Positions 1 through 7,148 of a stretch of 22,832 bases of DNA are shown one piece after another. Position numbers and translations under genes: made by a program. The stretch is taken from the NCBI GenBank assembly GCA_023554445.1, contig JAMJQQ010000142.1, forward strand, positions 1-22,832, written 5' to 3'. Under the pieces are notes generated by a model. It did not search any database. It saw only the letters and a program-made list of their open reading frames with translations, and was not told the DNA's origin. This DNA comes from Carthagonibacter metallireducens. Its GTDB lineage: Bacteria > Gemmatimonadota > Gemmatimonadetes > Palauibacterales > Palauibacteraceae. The number at the start of each line of letters is the position of its first letter. Position 1 is the stretch's first letter.

Positions 1-980
1 GCCTTTCGACCCGAGATCAGTCCCGTTCCACCGGCCCGCTTGTTGATCACGGCCGTGTGGACGGCGTCGCCGAAGTCGTTCTTCCCCGAAGCGCCGCCGC
101 TGTTGATCAATCCCACCCGGCCCATGTAACAGTTGGCGACCTGCCATCTGCACAGGTCAATCGGATGGTCGCTGCCGAGCTCGTCGTACATGTTCTTGTC
201 GAACTTCCCGAAGCTGGCCCCGCCTTCATTCAAGGCGAGGTAGCCGCCATTGTTCTCGGCCAGCTTCTGCTTGACGATGTCGGCCTGAATCGTCACCCCG
301 AGATGGTTCGCCTGCCCGGTGAGGTCGGCGCTCACGTGGAAGTCCTTGTCCTTCTTGAAGGCCGAATTCCGGAGGTAGCACCAGAGGATGGTCGCCATTC
401 CGAGGTCGTGAGCGAGCGAAAACGCATCGGCGATCTCCTGAATCTGGCGGTCGCTCTCCGGTGATCCGAAGTAAATCGTCGCTCCCACCGCGGCCGCACC
501 CATCTCGTACGCCCGCTCCACGGTACCGAACATGATCTGGTCGAAGCTGTTCGGGAACGTGAGCAGCTCATTGTGGTTGATCTTGACGATGAACGGAATC
601 CGGTGTGCGTATTTCCTCGCCACCGAACCGAGCACTCCGAAGGTCGAAGCGACTCCGTTGCACCCGCCCTCGATCGCCAGCTCCACGATCTTCGCAGGGT
701 CGAAGTAGTCCGGGTTCTTCGTGAAGCTCGCCACGCCCGAGTGTTCGATTCCCTGGTCCACGGGGAGTATCGAGACGTAGCCCGTGCCCCCGAGACGTCC
801 GTGCGAATGCAGCCAGGCGAGATTACCGAGCACCCGGTTGTTGCGGTCCGAGGAGGCCCAGACCCGATCTACGAAATCGGGGCCCGGGAGGTGGAGCCGC
901 TCTTTGGGGATGCCCGTGCAGGTGTGTTCGAGAAGCGACTTCGCGTCGTCGCCGAGAAGCTTGAGAATCTCTTCATTCAT
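1..980 (-). CDS. fbaB: Class I fructose-bisphosphate aldolase, FbaB/DhnA type (3' end beyond window)
   Basis: This aldolase reversibly cleaves fructose 1,6-bisphosphate to dihydroxyacetone phosphate and glyceraldehyde 3-phosphate in the cytoplasm (glycolysis and gluconeogenesis). The reading frame is open from the ATG at 980 to the window edge, giving about 326 residues. From memory of E. coli FbaB (about 350 residues), only some 25 C-terminal residues are missing. Clear family blocks are GTGYVSILPVDQGIEHS (about residues 65-81), IPFIVKINHNE (128-138), GATIYFGS (166-173), ILWCYLRNSAFKKD (198-211) and DIVKQKLAENNGGY (234-247). Lys237 aligns with the Schiff-base lysine, which makes this a metal-independent class I enzyme. 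The C-terminal part keeps NCYMGRVGLINSGG and VINKRAGGTGLISGRKA. There is no strong Shine-Dalgarno before the ATG, but the protein aligns from its first residues. It lies 124 nt downstream of the 1105-1737 gene on the same strand and may have its own promoter in that gap, although I saw no convincing -35/-10 pair. Confidence 0.95.
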   Translation of the reverse strand, partial: MNEEILKLLGDDAKSLLEHTCTGIPKERLHLPGPDFVDRVWASSDRNNRVLGNLAWLHSHGRLGGTGYVSILPVDQGIEHSGVASFTKNPDYFDPAKIVELAIEGGCNGVASTFGVLGSVARKYAHRIPFIVKINHNELLTFPNSFDQIMFGTVERAYEMGAAAVGATIYFGSPESDRQIQEIADAFSLAHDLGMATILWCYLRNSAFKKDKDFHVSADLTGQANHLGVTIQADIVKQKLAENNGGYLALNEGGASFGKFDKNMYDELGSDHPIDLCRWQVANCYMGRVGLINSGGASGKNDFGDAVHTAVINKRAGGTGLISGRK

Positions 981-1104
981 CGGTCGGATCCGGGTTTTCT
1001 GGTTTGGTGTGCCGTCGGACGAAGCGGTCTACGGGGAAGATGCTACCCGGCAACGGGAACCGCAAAGCCGTGAGTCGGACCGGCTCCCGCCCGCGCGGGC
1101 CTGC

Positions 1105-1737
1105 TCACCACCAGACGGGATAGCTCATCATCACGGCGAAGGCGCCGGTGAACAGTACCGTCCCCATCAGCAGTACGCCGATGCGGACCCGGTCTTCCTC
1201 GAACTTCTCCGAAATGCCGGCGAAGAAGAGTACGGACGCGAAGACGACCGTAAGCAGCACGTACCGGTCGCCGTGCGCGTCGTACTCGCGGGCGAGCGCC
1301 CAGCTCGTCTCCGATTTCTCTCGCTCTGAGGATGCGATCGAGTCCTGCTCGATCCGATACTCCGGCAGTACGAACGGGTGCGGCGGTGCATCGAGGTTGT
1401 TCTTCGGATCGGTCTCGAGCCAGGCATCCACGGCGATCCGCATGCCCGGGCGAAATCGTTGAAAGTAGAAGTCCTCCAACGGTTGGTTTTCGGTTGCGAT
1501 GGCTCCGATCCACTCCATGAACAGGGCCGCATCCAGCGATCGACGCTGCATCGCGAGCGACTCCTGGAGGGTCGCCTCACGGCCGGCCCGATTCGACTCG
1601 CCGAGCATGAAGGACTGTTCGCCACCCCACTCGGCGGACTGATACGCGCACCAGGCGGTGGCGACCGTGGCCAGGGACATCAGGATCGCCGACCAGGTCT
1701 CGAGCCTGCGCTCCTTTCGAGACACCTGCTTCGTCAA
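1105..1737 (-). CDS. Small three-helix membrane protein of unknown function
   Basis: I do not recognise a named family. The 210-residue product has one N-terminal membrane helix (about 14-34, with the motif SLATVATAWCAYQSAEW), a soluble, mainly helical middle of about 120 residues, and two C-terminal helices (about 160-176 and 186-206) ending in YPVWW. Many bacteria encode hypothetical proteins that begin with a similar helix followed by a YQS/W motif, but no function is attached to them. The frame stays open upstream, overlapping the deaminase gene, yet that part is arginine-rich shadow sequence. I chose the TTG at 1737 because GGGGAG lies 8 nt before it and it falls after the deaminase stop. 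GTG at 1725 and ATG at 1680 are alternatives. It is third in a leftward unit, 31 nt after the guanine deaminase gene, and is probably cotranscribed with it. Confidence 0.75.
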   Translation of the reverse strand: MTKQVSRKERRLETWSAILMSLATVATAWCAYQSAEWGGEQSFMLGESNRAGREATLQESLAMQRRSLDAALFMEWIGAIATENQPLEDFYFQRFRPGMRIAVDAWLETDPKNNLDAPPHPFVLPEYRIEQDSIASSEREKSETSWALAREYDAHGDRYVLLTVVFASVLFFAGISEKFEEDRVRIGVLLMGTVLFTGAFAVMMSYPVWW

Positions 1738-1768
1738 CGAAGTCGCTCCCCGCGCGGATTGTACGCGA

Positions 1769-2236
1769 TCAATACTCCTCCCGATCCGGCTTCGCACTCC
1801 ACAGGCGGTACGGCTTGTCGGAGTCGGGCACGATGATCCGTTGCATGGGAATGCGCCGGTCGCCCGGAGGGCGACGGATCTCCTGGTAGATGAACTCGTC
1901 ATCGAACCCTGCACGCGCCGCGTCGCCGCGTCCGATCGCGAAGTACACGGCCTGAGGACGAGCCCAGTAGATGGCGCCGAGGCACATCGGGCAGGGTTCG
2001 CTCGACGCGTACAGATCACACCCCGTGAGCTGATGCGACCCGATTCGGCGGCAGGCGTCCCTGATCGCTTCGATCTCGGCGTGTGCGGTCGGATCCCGCG
2101 CCTCGGTCACCCGGTTCCGTCCACGCCCGACGATGACGCCATCCAGGGCCACGAGAGCTCCGAACGGGCCGCCTCCCAGACCGACACTCTCCTCGGCCAG
2201 TCGCACCGCTTCTCGAATCAACTCGTCCCTGCTCAC
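1769..2236 (-). CDS. guaD: Guanine deaminase (cytidine-deaminase-fold, GuaD type)
   Basis: This enzyme hydrolyses guanine to xanthine and ammonia in purine salvage and catabolism. The 155-residue length and overall sequence follow the B. subtilis GuaD type rather than the large amidohydrolase type. Zinc-site residues are visible: His52 and catalytic Glu54 in PTAHAEIEAIR, and Cys82 and Cys85 in SSEPCPMCLGAIYWARP. The block AGFDDEFIYQEI and the terminal REEY also match the GuaD subgroup, which separates it from tRNA adenosine deaminase TadA. The start is GTG at 2236, whose GTGA overlaps the stop of the upstream permease gene (2233-2236), so translation is probably coupled. Specificity for guanine is inferred from family resemblance; related nucleoside deaminases exist. 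Confidence 0.9.
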   Translation of the reverse strand: MSRDELIREAVRLAEESVGLGGGPFGALVALDGVIVGRGRNRVTEARDPTAHAEIEAIRDACRRIGSHQLTGCDLYASSEPCPMCLGAIYWARPQAVYFAIGRGDAARAGFDDEFIYQEIRRPPGDRRIPMQRIIVPDSDKPYRLWSAKPDREEY

Positions 2237-3402
2237 TCCCGGTCGATCCCGGGTCCCGGGGACGGGACATCATCGCTCGCGGCCGCCGTCCGGGCTGGCT
2301 CCCTTGATTCTTCGCCCTTGAGGGCCGGCAACTCCACTGGTGGCAGAAGTTCGGCGAAGGCCCGTCCGTAAATCTCCCAGACGGCGATGAACAGCGCCGC
2401 CACGACCGGTCCGATGATGAACCCGACCGCACCGAAGTAGAACAGCCCGCCGAGAGTGCTGATCAGCACCATCAGATCGGGCATCTTCGTGTCGCGGCCC
2501 ACGAGCGCCGGTCGGAGAAAGTTGTCGACCGTGCCTACGGCTACCAGGCACCAGAGCCCGAGAGCGATCGCAGCACCGGACTTGCCGGCTACGAAGAGGT
2601 AGATCACCGCTGGTACCCAGACCAGGCCGGTGCCCACAGCGGGAATGATCGAGAGAACGGCCATCACGGTTCCCCAGAACGCGGCTCCCTTGATTCCGGC
2701 CACCGCGAACGCAGCACCTGCGAGCAGTCCTTGTACGACCCCGATCACCAGGGAGCCCTTGAGTGTCGCCCGGGTGACGGAGAGGAACTTCTCGACCATC
2801 AGGTTCTCGTCCTCGGGCTCGAGCGGGATGTAGTAGAGAACCTTCGCGAGAAGATCCCGGCCCGAGAGAAGGAAATAGAAGAAAGCATACAGCATTACGA
2901 AGGTGCTCAGCAGGAACGACGCCGTTCCCCTGGTCGCGGCGGCGACACTGTTTACGAGGAACGTTCCGAGCATGCCCGCGAGCTCGCTGACCCTGGTCAT
3001 CAGCTCGTGCTGATACGGTTGCAGCCATTCGAGTCGCGGATTGCTCCAGAGCAGACGATCGAGCTGGTCCGGCTGATCGATCTGCCGCTCGATCCAGGGG
3101 CCGACCGAGTGCGTGACATCCAGCGCCTGCGCCGCGACGATTCCGACGAAGACCGAGAGGGGGACCAGCACCACCAGGATCAGTACGACGACCGTCACCA
3201 GGGCCGCCAGGGCACTTCGGCCGCCCATCCAGGAAAGGAACTTCCGGTACATCGGGTGAAACATCCCTGCGAAGATCGCGGCCAGGAGAAGGGCCACCGC
3301 CATCCGCTTGATCATGCCGAAGAAGACGATGCTGATCCCGATCGCCAGCAGCAGAACGAAGAGATTTCCGAACCGTTCGCGCCGGAATTCCGTGAGTTCC
3401 AT
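2233..3402 (-). CDS. AI-2E family transporter (PF01594-type permease)
   Basis: This is a 389-residue inner-membrane protein of the AI-2E (formerly PerM/UPF0118) family. Family members have been linked to export of autoinducer-2 and to sodium/proton or potassium exchange, but the substrate cannot be read from sequence. It has about eight hydrophobic segments: two near the N terminus (about 12-50), one at 65-95, then a hydrophilic stretch with the WIERQ..LDRLLWSNPRLEWLQ region, then the conserved C-terminal half. The latter carries SLVIGVVQGLLAG, a PAVGTGLVWVPAVIYL block, VDNFLRPALVG and the terminal GAVGFIIGPVVAALFIAVWEIY. The start ATG at 3402 follows GAGG by 5 nt; the open frame upstream to 3534 lacks membrane character. 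Its TGA stop overlaps the guaD GTG by 4 nt. That coupling hints at a role alongside purine breakdown, which is an inference only. Confidence 0.92.
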   Translation of the reverse strand: MELTEFRRERFGNLFVLLLAIGISIVFFGMIKRMAVALLLAAIFAGMFHPMYRKFLSWMGGRSALAALVTVVVLILVVLVPLSVFVGIVAAQALDVTHSVGPWIERQIDQPDQLDRLLWSNPRLEWLQPYQHELMTRVSELAGMLGTFLVNSVAAATRGTASFLLSTFVMLYAFFYFLLSGRDLLAKVLYYIPLEPEDENLMVEKFLSVTRATLKGSLVIGVVQGLLAGAAFAVAGIKGAAFWGTVMAVLSIIPAVGTGLVWVPAVIYLFVAGKSGAAIALGLWCLVAVGTVDNFLRPALVGRDTKMPDLMVLISTLGGLFYFGAVGFIIGPVVAALFIAVWEIYGRAFAELLPPVELPALKGEESREPARTAAASDDVPSPGPGIDRE

Positions 3403-3542
3403 CGCATCCTCGTGAATGGGTTGCGGACCAGGCGTTGTCGACTCGCCCCACGAGCCAGATCGGAATAGTAGGGTGCCGGCAGCCTCGGCGGGAGTTGCGG
3501 CCCCCCAGGCCGGAGAGCACGGCTCGTGACGCACGCGGCGGA

Positions 3543-3571
3543 TTGTCCGACCTCACAGCGCTACGTATGAT
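3543..3571 (+). promoter_or_regulatory. Sigma-70-like promoter for the NSS transporter
   Basis: TTGTCC at 3543-3548 and TATGAT at 3566-3571 are separated by 17 nt. They match the -35 and -10 consensus at 4 and 5 of 6 positions. The predicted start of transcription is near 3578, leaving a leader of about 70 nt. The element sits in the divergent gap between the AI-2E permease (-) and the symporter (+). There is no experimental support. Confidence 0.6.
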
Positions 3572-3647
3572 CGTTCGGCCGCGCTCCGGGGTGCGGCTCG
3601 CCTAAGAGGCCGACTTCCGATCACCAGAAGGAGCGACGGGAGGATCG

Positions 3648-5030
3648 ATGGATCCAGGTACGGGGAAACCGCGGGACACGTGGGGCTCCAAGCTCGCCTT
3701 CATCCTCGCGGCAGCGGGAAGCGCCATCGGCCTCGGCAACATCTGGGGCTTCCCCACGGTGGCCGGACAGAACGGCGGCGCCGCGTTTCTCCTCATCTAC
3801 CTGGTGGCGGTCGCCCTGATCGGCGCCCCCGTGATGCTCGCCGAGCTGATCGTCGGACGACGCACCGGCCGAAATCCCGTCGGCGCGTTCAAAGCCCTGG
3901 CTCCGGGAACGGCATGGGTGTTCGTCGGAGCACTCGGCGTATTCACCGGCCTGGCGATCCTCAGCTTCTACTCGGTCATCGCGGGTTGGACGCTCTCTTA
4001 CGTGTTCAAGACCGCGATCGGGACTTTCGGCCCCGAAGCCGATACCCCGGCGATCTTCGCGGAGGTGGCCGGCAACCCGGTACGGGCGCTCGGTTGGCAC
4101 TTCGGGTTCATGATGCTGACGATCTACGTCGTCCTGGGCGGAGTGCGCGACGGGATCGAGCGCTGGACGAAGGTTCTCATGCCTGTCCTCCTGGTGCTGC
4201 TCGTCCTGCTCGCGGTGCGCGCCGTGACGTTGTCGGGTGCGTCGGCCGGACTCGAGTTCTACTTCAAGCCCGACTTCAGCAAGGTCACCGGTGGCGTGGT
4301 GCTCGCCGCGATCGGCCAGGCGTTCTTCAGTCTGAGTCTGGGCATGGGCGCCATGATCACCTACGGATCGTATGTCTCCAAGCGGGATGACCTGGTGTCC
4401 TCAGCCGGCTGGGTCACCGCGTTCGACACATCGATCGCGATTCTCGCCGGCCTGATCATCTTCCCGACGCTGTTCCATGCGGGCCTCGAGCCGGGAGTCG
4501 GAGGGCCGGGCATGGTGTTCGTGGTTCTCACCTCCCTTCTCTCCTCGATTCCCCCGGCTCCCTACGGCGGAATCATCTTCGGGACCGGCTTCTTCATGCT
4601 GCTGGCCATCGCAGCGCTCACCTCCAGCGTCTCCCTGCTCGAGGTGCCGACATCGTGGGCCGTTGACGAAAAGGGCTGGTCGCGAAAGAAGGCGGCGCTA
4701 TTTCTGGGCGGGATCGCGTTCCTGCTGGGCATCCCGAGTGCGCTCGCCAATGGCGCCGTGTCGTGGCTGACGAACGTTCCGGGCGTGGGAACCGATTTCC
4801 TGACCTTCCTGTTCACGCTGTTCGGTCAGTACTCGCTCGTGATCGGGGCCCTGCTGATCAGCCTGTTCGTGGGCTGGGTATGGGGCGTGTCGGCCGCGGG
4901 CGACGAGGTCCGGGAGAACGACGGCAGGTTCCCTTTCGGCGGGCTCTGGTCCTTCCTGATCCGGTTCGTCTGTCCGATCGCGATCACCGCGATTCTGCTC
5001 AACCTCGTCTGGGGGCTGGTCGGCACCTGA
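3648..5030 (+). CDS. Sodium-dependent transporter of the neurotransmitter:sodium symporter (NSS/SNF) family
   Basis: This inner-membrane symporter has the LeuT fold and moves a small amino acid or similar amine with sodium. The 460-residue length matches bacterial members of the MhsT/Tyt1 type, which have 11 helices rather than 12. The diagnostic first helix reads GSAIGLGNIWGFPTVAGQNGGAAFLLIY (about residues 24-51). Asn31 aligns with the LeuT sodium-1 ligand Asn27, and the GLGN unwound segment is intact. The second helix ends in the expected AELIVGRRTGRNPVGAF. Later blocks include AIGQAFFSLSLGMGAMITYGSYVSK (TM6 region) and LLAIAALTSSVSLLEVPTSW (TM8 region, sodium-2 site area). The ATG follows GGGAGG with about 5 nt spacing. 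The gene stands alone behind its own promoter and converges with the heme oxygenase gene, leaving 40 nt between stops. The substrate cannot be predicted. Confidence 0.95.
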   Translation: MDPGTGKPRDTWGSKLAFILAAAGSAIGLGNIWGFPTVAGQNGGAAFLLIYLVAVALIGAPVMLAELIVGRRTGRNPVGAFKALAPGTAWVFVGALGVFTGLAILSFYSVIAGWTLSYVFKTAIGTFGPEADTPAIFAEVAGNPVRALGWHFGFMMLTIYVVLGGVRDGIERWTKVLMPVLLVLLVLLAVRAVTLSGASAGLEFYFKPDFSKVTGGVVLAAIGQAFFSLSLGMGAMITYGSYVSKRDDLVSSAGWVTAFDTSIAILAGLIIFPTLFHAGLEPGVGGPGMVFVVLTSLLSSIPPAPYGGIIFGTGFFMLLAIAALTSSVSLLEVPTSWAVDEKGWSRKKAALFLGGIAFLLGIPSALANGAVSWLTNVPGVGTDFLTFLFTLFGQYSLVIGALLISLFVGWVWGVSAAGDEVRENDGRFPFGGLWSFLIRFVCPIAITAILLNLVWGLVGT

Positions 5031-5070
5031 TCTCGAGGGGACGCGGGACGGTTGGACTCCGTGATCGAAC

Positions 5071-5721
5071 TCAGTCTTCGACGGCGAACGTATCCGGGGG
5101 CAGAATCACGTCGCTGATCTTGGCGATCGCCTCGAAGGTGAGTTTCGCGGCTTCGGTCACCGCCTCCGACTGCTGGGCGTCGAGAGGCACTTCGTCGGCG
5201 ATCTGCTTGAAGCTCGACCACATTCGGGGCTGATCGTCACCGTACGGATCCATGTAGGCGAGCCCGTCTCCGTTCTCCAGTCCCAGCGATCGCTGAAGAA
5301 CCCTGGCGAGGAACTTCCCTCCGTTGGTGCTTCCCTCCATGACGTAGAGCGGACCCAGCAGCGCGACCGGATTTTCGGTCGCGATCCGACGGACGCGAGC
5401 CGAGAATCGCTCCGTCGGCGGAAGAGCCGGTACGCTCGACACCTCCACGCCCAGAGCAGCCAGATCCCGATCGAGATCCGGAACACGGCGACGTTCGTCG
5501 ATGTGAAGGTCCCGCAGCGCCGACTCTGCGGAGACGGCCGAGTCGAGCGCCTCCTCGAGCGCCGAGTGCAGGTGCCGGAGCTGACCGAGATACATGGCGT
5601 ACGCGCCGCGCGGCAGCGTGCCCCGGGCCATCGAGCGTTGAAGAGGTCGCGACTCGGCCTCCTTGTGAAGCTCCCGGGTAGCCTCCCGGAGATGCCCCAT
5701 GATGCTCGGTCTGGATTCCAT
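5071..5721 (-). CDS. Biliverdin-producing heme oxygenase
   Basis: This enzyme opens heme to biliverdin, carbon monoxide and ferrous iron in the cytoplasm, used by bacteria to take iron from heme or to make bilin chromophores. The product is 216 residues, typical for bacterial heme oxygenases. The N-terminal helix LREATRELHKEAE supplies the likely proximal heme ligand, His19. The distal-helix region is LYVMEGSTNGGKFLARVL, with the flexible glycine-rich kink, and a later block is GDDQPRMWSSFKQ. I chose ATG 5721, the second of two adjacent ATGs, because GGGG lies 5 nt upstream; 5724 and 5700 are alternatives. It is a single gene. Upstream are a strong promoter (5772-5801) and a Fur-like palindrome (5745-5759), which argues for an iron-acquisition role under iron-dependent repression. 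No heme uptake or bacteriophytochrome gene is visible in the window. Confidence 0.92.
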   Translation of the reverse strand: MESRPSIMGHLREATRELHKEAESRPLQRSMARGTLPRGAYAMYLGQLRHLHSALEEALDSAVSAESALRDLHIDERRRVPDLDRDLAALGVEVSSVPALPPTERFSARVRRIATENPVALLGPLYVMEGSTNGGKFLARVLQRSLGLENGDGLAYMDPYGDDQPRMWSSFKQIADEVPLDAQQSEAVTEAAKLTFEAIAKISDVILPPDTFAVED

Positions 5722-5744
5722 CATCACCCCGCAAGAAGTTCGAT

Positions 5745-5759
5745 TGAGACTCGTTCTCA
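5745..5759 (-). promoter_or_regulatory. Candidate Fur box at the heme oxygenase promoter
   Basis: TGAGACT-C-GTTCTCA has the 7-1-7 architecture of Fur sites. It matches 10 of 14 arm positions of TGATAATnATTATCA and 12 of 14 of the TGAGAATnATTCTCA variant. The palindrome extends one base each side (TTGAGA, 5 nt, TCTCAA). It begins about 12 nt downstream of the -10 element, so a bound repressor would cover the predicted transcription start and early leader. No fur gene is visible in the window. Confidence 0.6.
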
Positions 5760-5771
5760 ACCACGCCACCG

Positions 5772-5801
5772 AGTATAGATCGAACCTCCGGGGGCCGTCA
5801 A
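5772..5801 (-). promoter_or_regulatory. Sigma-70-like promoter of the heme oxygenase gene
   Basis: On the minus strand, TTGACG (5796-5801) and TATACT (5772-5777) are separated by 18 nt, each matching consensus at 5 of 6 positions. Predicted transcription starts near 5765, giving a leader of about 44 nt that contains the Fur-like palindrome. The -35 box abuts the terminator of the preceding gene. Confidence 0.7.
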
Positions 5802-5802
5802 T

Positions 5803-5838
5803 GAGAAAGCCGGGCGCCGCTCTCGTGCGACGCCCGGC
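5803..5838 (-). terminator. Intrinsic terminator after the surface-repeat gene
   Basis: On the minus strand an 8-bp perfect G+C-rich stem (GCCGGGCG at 5838-5831 with CGCCCGGC at 5816-5809, 14-nt loop) is followed by TTTCTC. It lies 28 nt past the stop of the 5867-6409 gene. The T-rich tail exists only in this orientation. Confidence 0.8.
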
Positions 5839-5866
5839 TGTCGGGTGCTCGGCCGAGGGACCGGGA

Positions 5867-6409
5867 TCAGAAGTCGAAGTTCACGAAGGGGAAGATCGGA
5901 AGCCCGAAGATGTCGCCGCCCTCGGTAATGATGTTGATGATCCCGAGCTGGAGACCCTGGAGCGTCTTCGTGTAGTTCACTAGAGCGATCTGGAGCCCGC
6001 CGAAGTCCTCGGCACCGTTGAAGATTCCGGACAGCTGGACGCCTTCGCCGGTCACCGTGTAATTGCCGAGCCCGCTCCACTGCACGCCCGACAGGTCGCC
6101 GGTGTTGTAGGCGCCGAGCCAGTTCAACTGGACTCCGCTGAAGTCGTTGCCGAGCCCGACGGCTCCCAGCTGTCCGAAGCTCTGCTCGCCATTCGTCTTG
6201 AGCACGAGCCCGACGTCCACGTACTGAACGTCTTCGTTGGCGCAGTAGATCAGGCACAGGCGGAATGCACCGACGGACTGGTCCTCGGGAACGATCTGCA
6301 GCGGCGTCACGAGCCCGAGCTGGACCGGTTTCGTCTGTGCGGTGGCAGATTCAGGAACCAGGGCGAGAGAAGTAAAAGCCAGCGCTAAGAGCAGACAGAG
6401 CTTCTTCAC
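5867..6409 (-). CDS. Secreted surface-repeat protein, LA_2272-like, probable beta-barrel
   Basis: The 180-residue product starts with a Sec signal peptide (KKLCLLLALAFTSLALV, likely cleaved after ATA-Q, about residue 24). The mature part carries at least five imperfect repeats of about 15 residues: SGVQLNWLGAYN (91), SGVQWSGLGNYT (107), EGVQLSGIFNG (122), GGLQIALVNYT (138) and QGLQLGIINI (151). This G-[VL]-Q pattern is what I recall as the LA_2272 surface-repeat family, whose function is unknown. The chain ends FPFVNFDF, and a terminal Phe preceded by alternating hydrophobics resembles an outer-membrane beta-signal. Two cysteines at 52 and 56 could form a disulfide. The start is GTG at 6409 after GGAGG (about 6 nt spacing). 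It follows the OB-like gene by 103 nt and ends at a clear terminator. Outer-membrane location is an inference. Confidence 0.82.
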   Translation of the reverse strand: MKKLCLLLALAFTSLALVPESATAQTKPVQLGLVTPLQIVPEDQSVGAFRLCLIYCANEDVQYVDVGLVLKTNGEQSFGQLGAVGLGNDFSGVQLNWLGAYNTGDLSGVQWSGLGNYTVTGEGVQLSGIFNGAEDFGGLQIALVNYTKTLQGLQLGIINIITEGGDIFGLPIFPFVNFDF

Positions 6410-6512
6410 GGCTTCCTCCGCGATCGAGGTGACACGTCGGCGTGTAGGTCAGCTTCCTGCAGCCCAGTAAGATTCATCGCCGAGGGCTGCCTCGTCAAGT
6501 TGCCCGAAGGTC

Positions 6513-7124
6513 CTATGTTTCAAGGTCCTGCCCGTCTTCGGGCGGTTGGTTCGGCTCCACCTCGGCCGGCAATGCATCCTCTTCCTGCGCGGGCGCCTCG
6601 AGGCTGTCCCCGATCGGGCCGATCTCCCGGTCGAAGTCGGAGGCAGGAGGGGGGTCCGAGCCCGAGTCCGGCCTGAGGGAGTCCAGTCTGCGCTCGACTG
6701 GCGCCGGCGAAGGTTCGGCCTCCCGGCTGACCGGCTGACGCCGTTGAACCGCGCCACTCTTCTGGACCCTGCGCACGGAGGGATCCTCCACGAACGGCGC
6801 GTACTCCCGGACCGCGAGAACGACCGAGTCTCCCGGCTCGATGAGCAGGTCCATTTCTGGAATTTCCTGCGTGTAGGTGACGAGCACGGCGCCCGCGTCC
6901 CCGCCGATCGTCAGCAGCAGGCGGTCCGCCTCGCGCGATTTCGCCTCGACGACGCCCGCGATCTCCACGTTCTCGCCCTTCAACATGTCCGGCATGTACG
7001 GCCGAATCAGGCCGGGTACGAAGATCGTCCCGAGGATTCCCAGAACCAGCCCGCTGAAGAACCACCAGAGCCAGCGGCTCTTCTTCCCGGTCTCCGGACC
7101 ATCGGAGCGTGATGAGCTTTCCAT
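6513..7124 (-). CDS. Membrane-anchored protein with a small OB-like domain and acidic, proline-rich tail
   Basis: I do not recognise a named family. The 203-residue product has a single N-terminal membrane helix (about 18-40, WLWWFFSGLVLGILGTIFVPGLI) after a short cytoplasmic head. Next is a beta-rich segment (about 53-120) with the rhythm VEIAGVVEAKSREADRLLLTI ... VLVTYTQEI ... EPGDSVVLAVREYAPFVEDPSVRRV, which resembles an OB-fold or SH3-like barrel. The last 75 residues are rich in Pro, Glu and Asp and probably disordered, presumably in the periplasm. The ATG at 7124 has GAGG 7 nt upstream. It starts 24 nt after the dienelactone hydrolase stop and is probably cotranscribed with it. The function is open. 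Confidence 0.75.
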   Translation of the reverse strand: MESSSRSDGPETGKKSRWLWWFFSGLVLGILGTIFVPGLIRPYMPDMLKGENVEIAGVVEAKSREADRLLLTIGGDAGAVLVTYTQEIPEMDLLIEPGDSVVLAVREYAPFVEDPSVRRVQKSGAVQRRQPVSREAEPSPAPVERRLDSLRPDSGSDPPPASDFDREIGPIGDSLEAPAQEEDALPAEVEPNQPPEDGQDLET

Positions 7125-7148
7125 CGTCGTGCCTCTCGAATTGTCGCG

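Noticed and set aside
57..1073. Plus-strand frames opposite the aldolase (57-464 and 573-1073).
   Set aside because: The minus strand translates into a clear FbaB protein; the plus frames have shadow composition.
1089..1100. Twelve-base palindrome GCCCGCGCGGGC just after the stop at 1105, considered as a terminator.
   Set aside because: There is no loop between the arms and no T-run, so a stable terminator hairpin is not formed.
2731..3468. A 245-codon plus-strand frame opposite the AI-2E permease.
   Set aside because: Highly charged low-complexity product complementary to membrane-helix codons, a typical antisense shadow.
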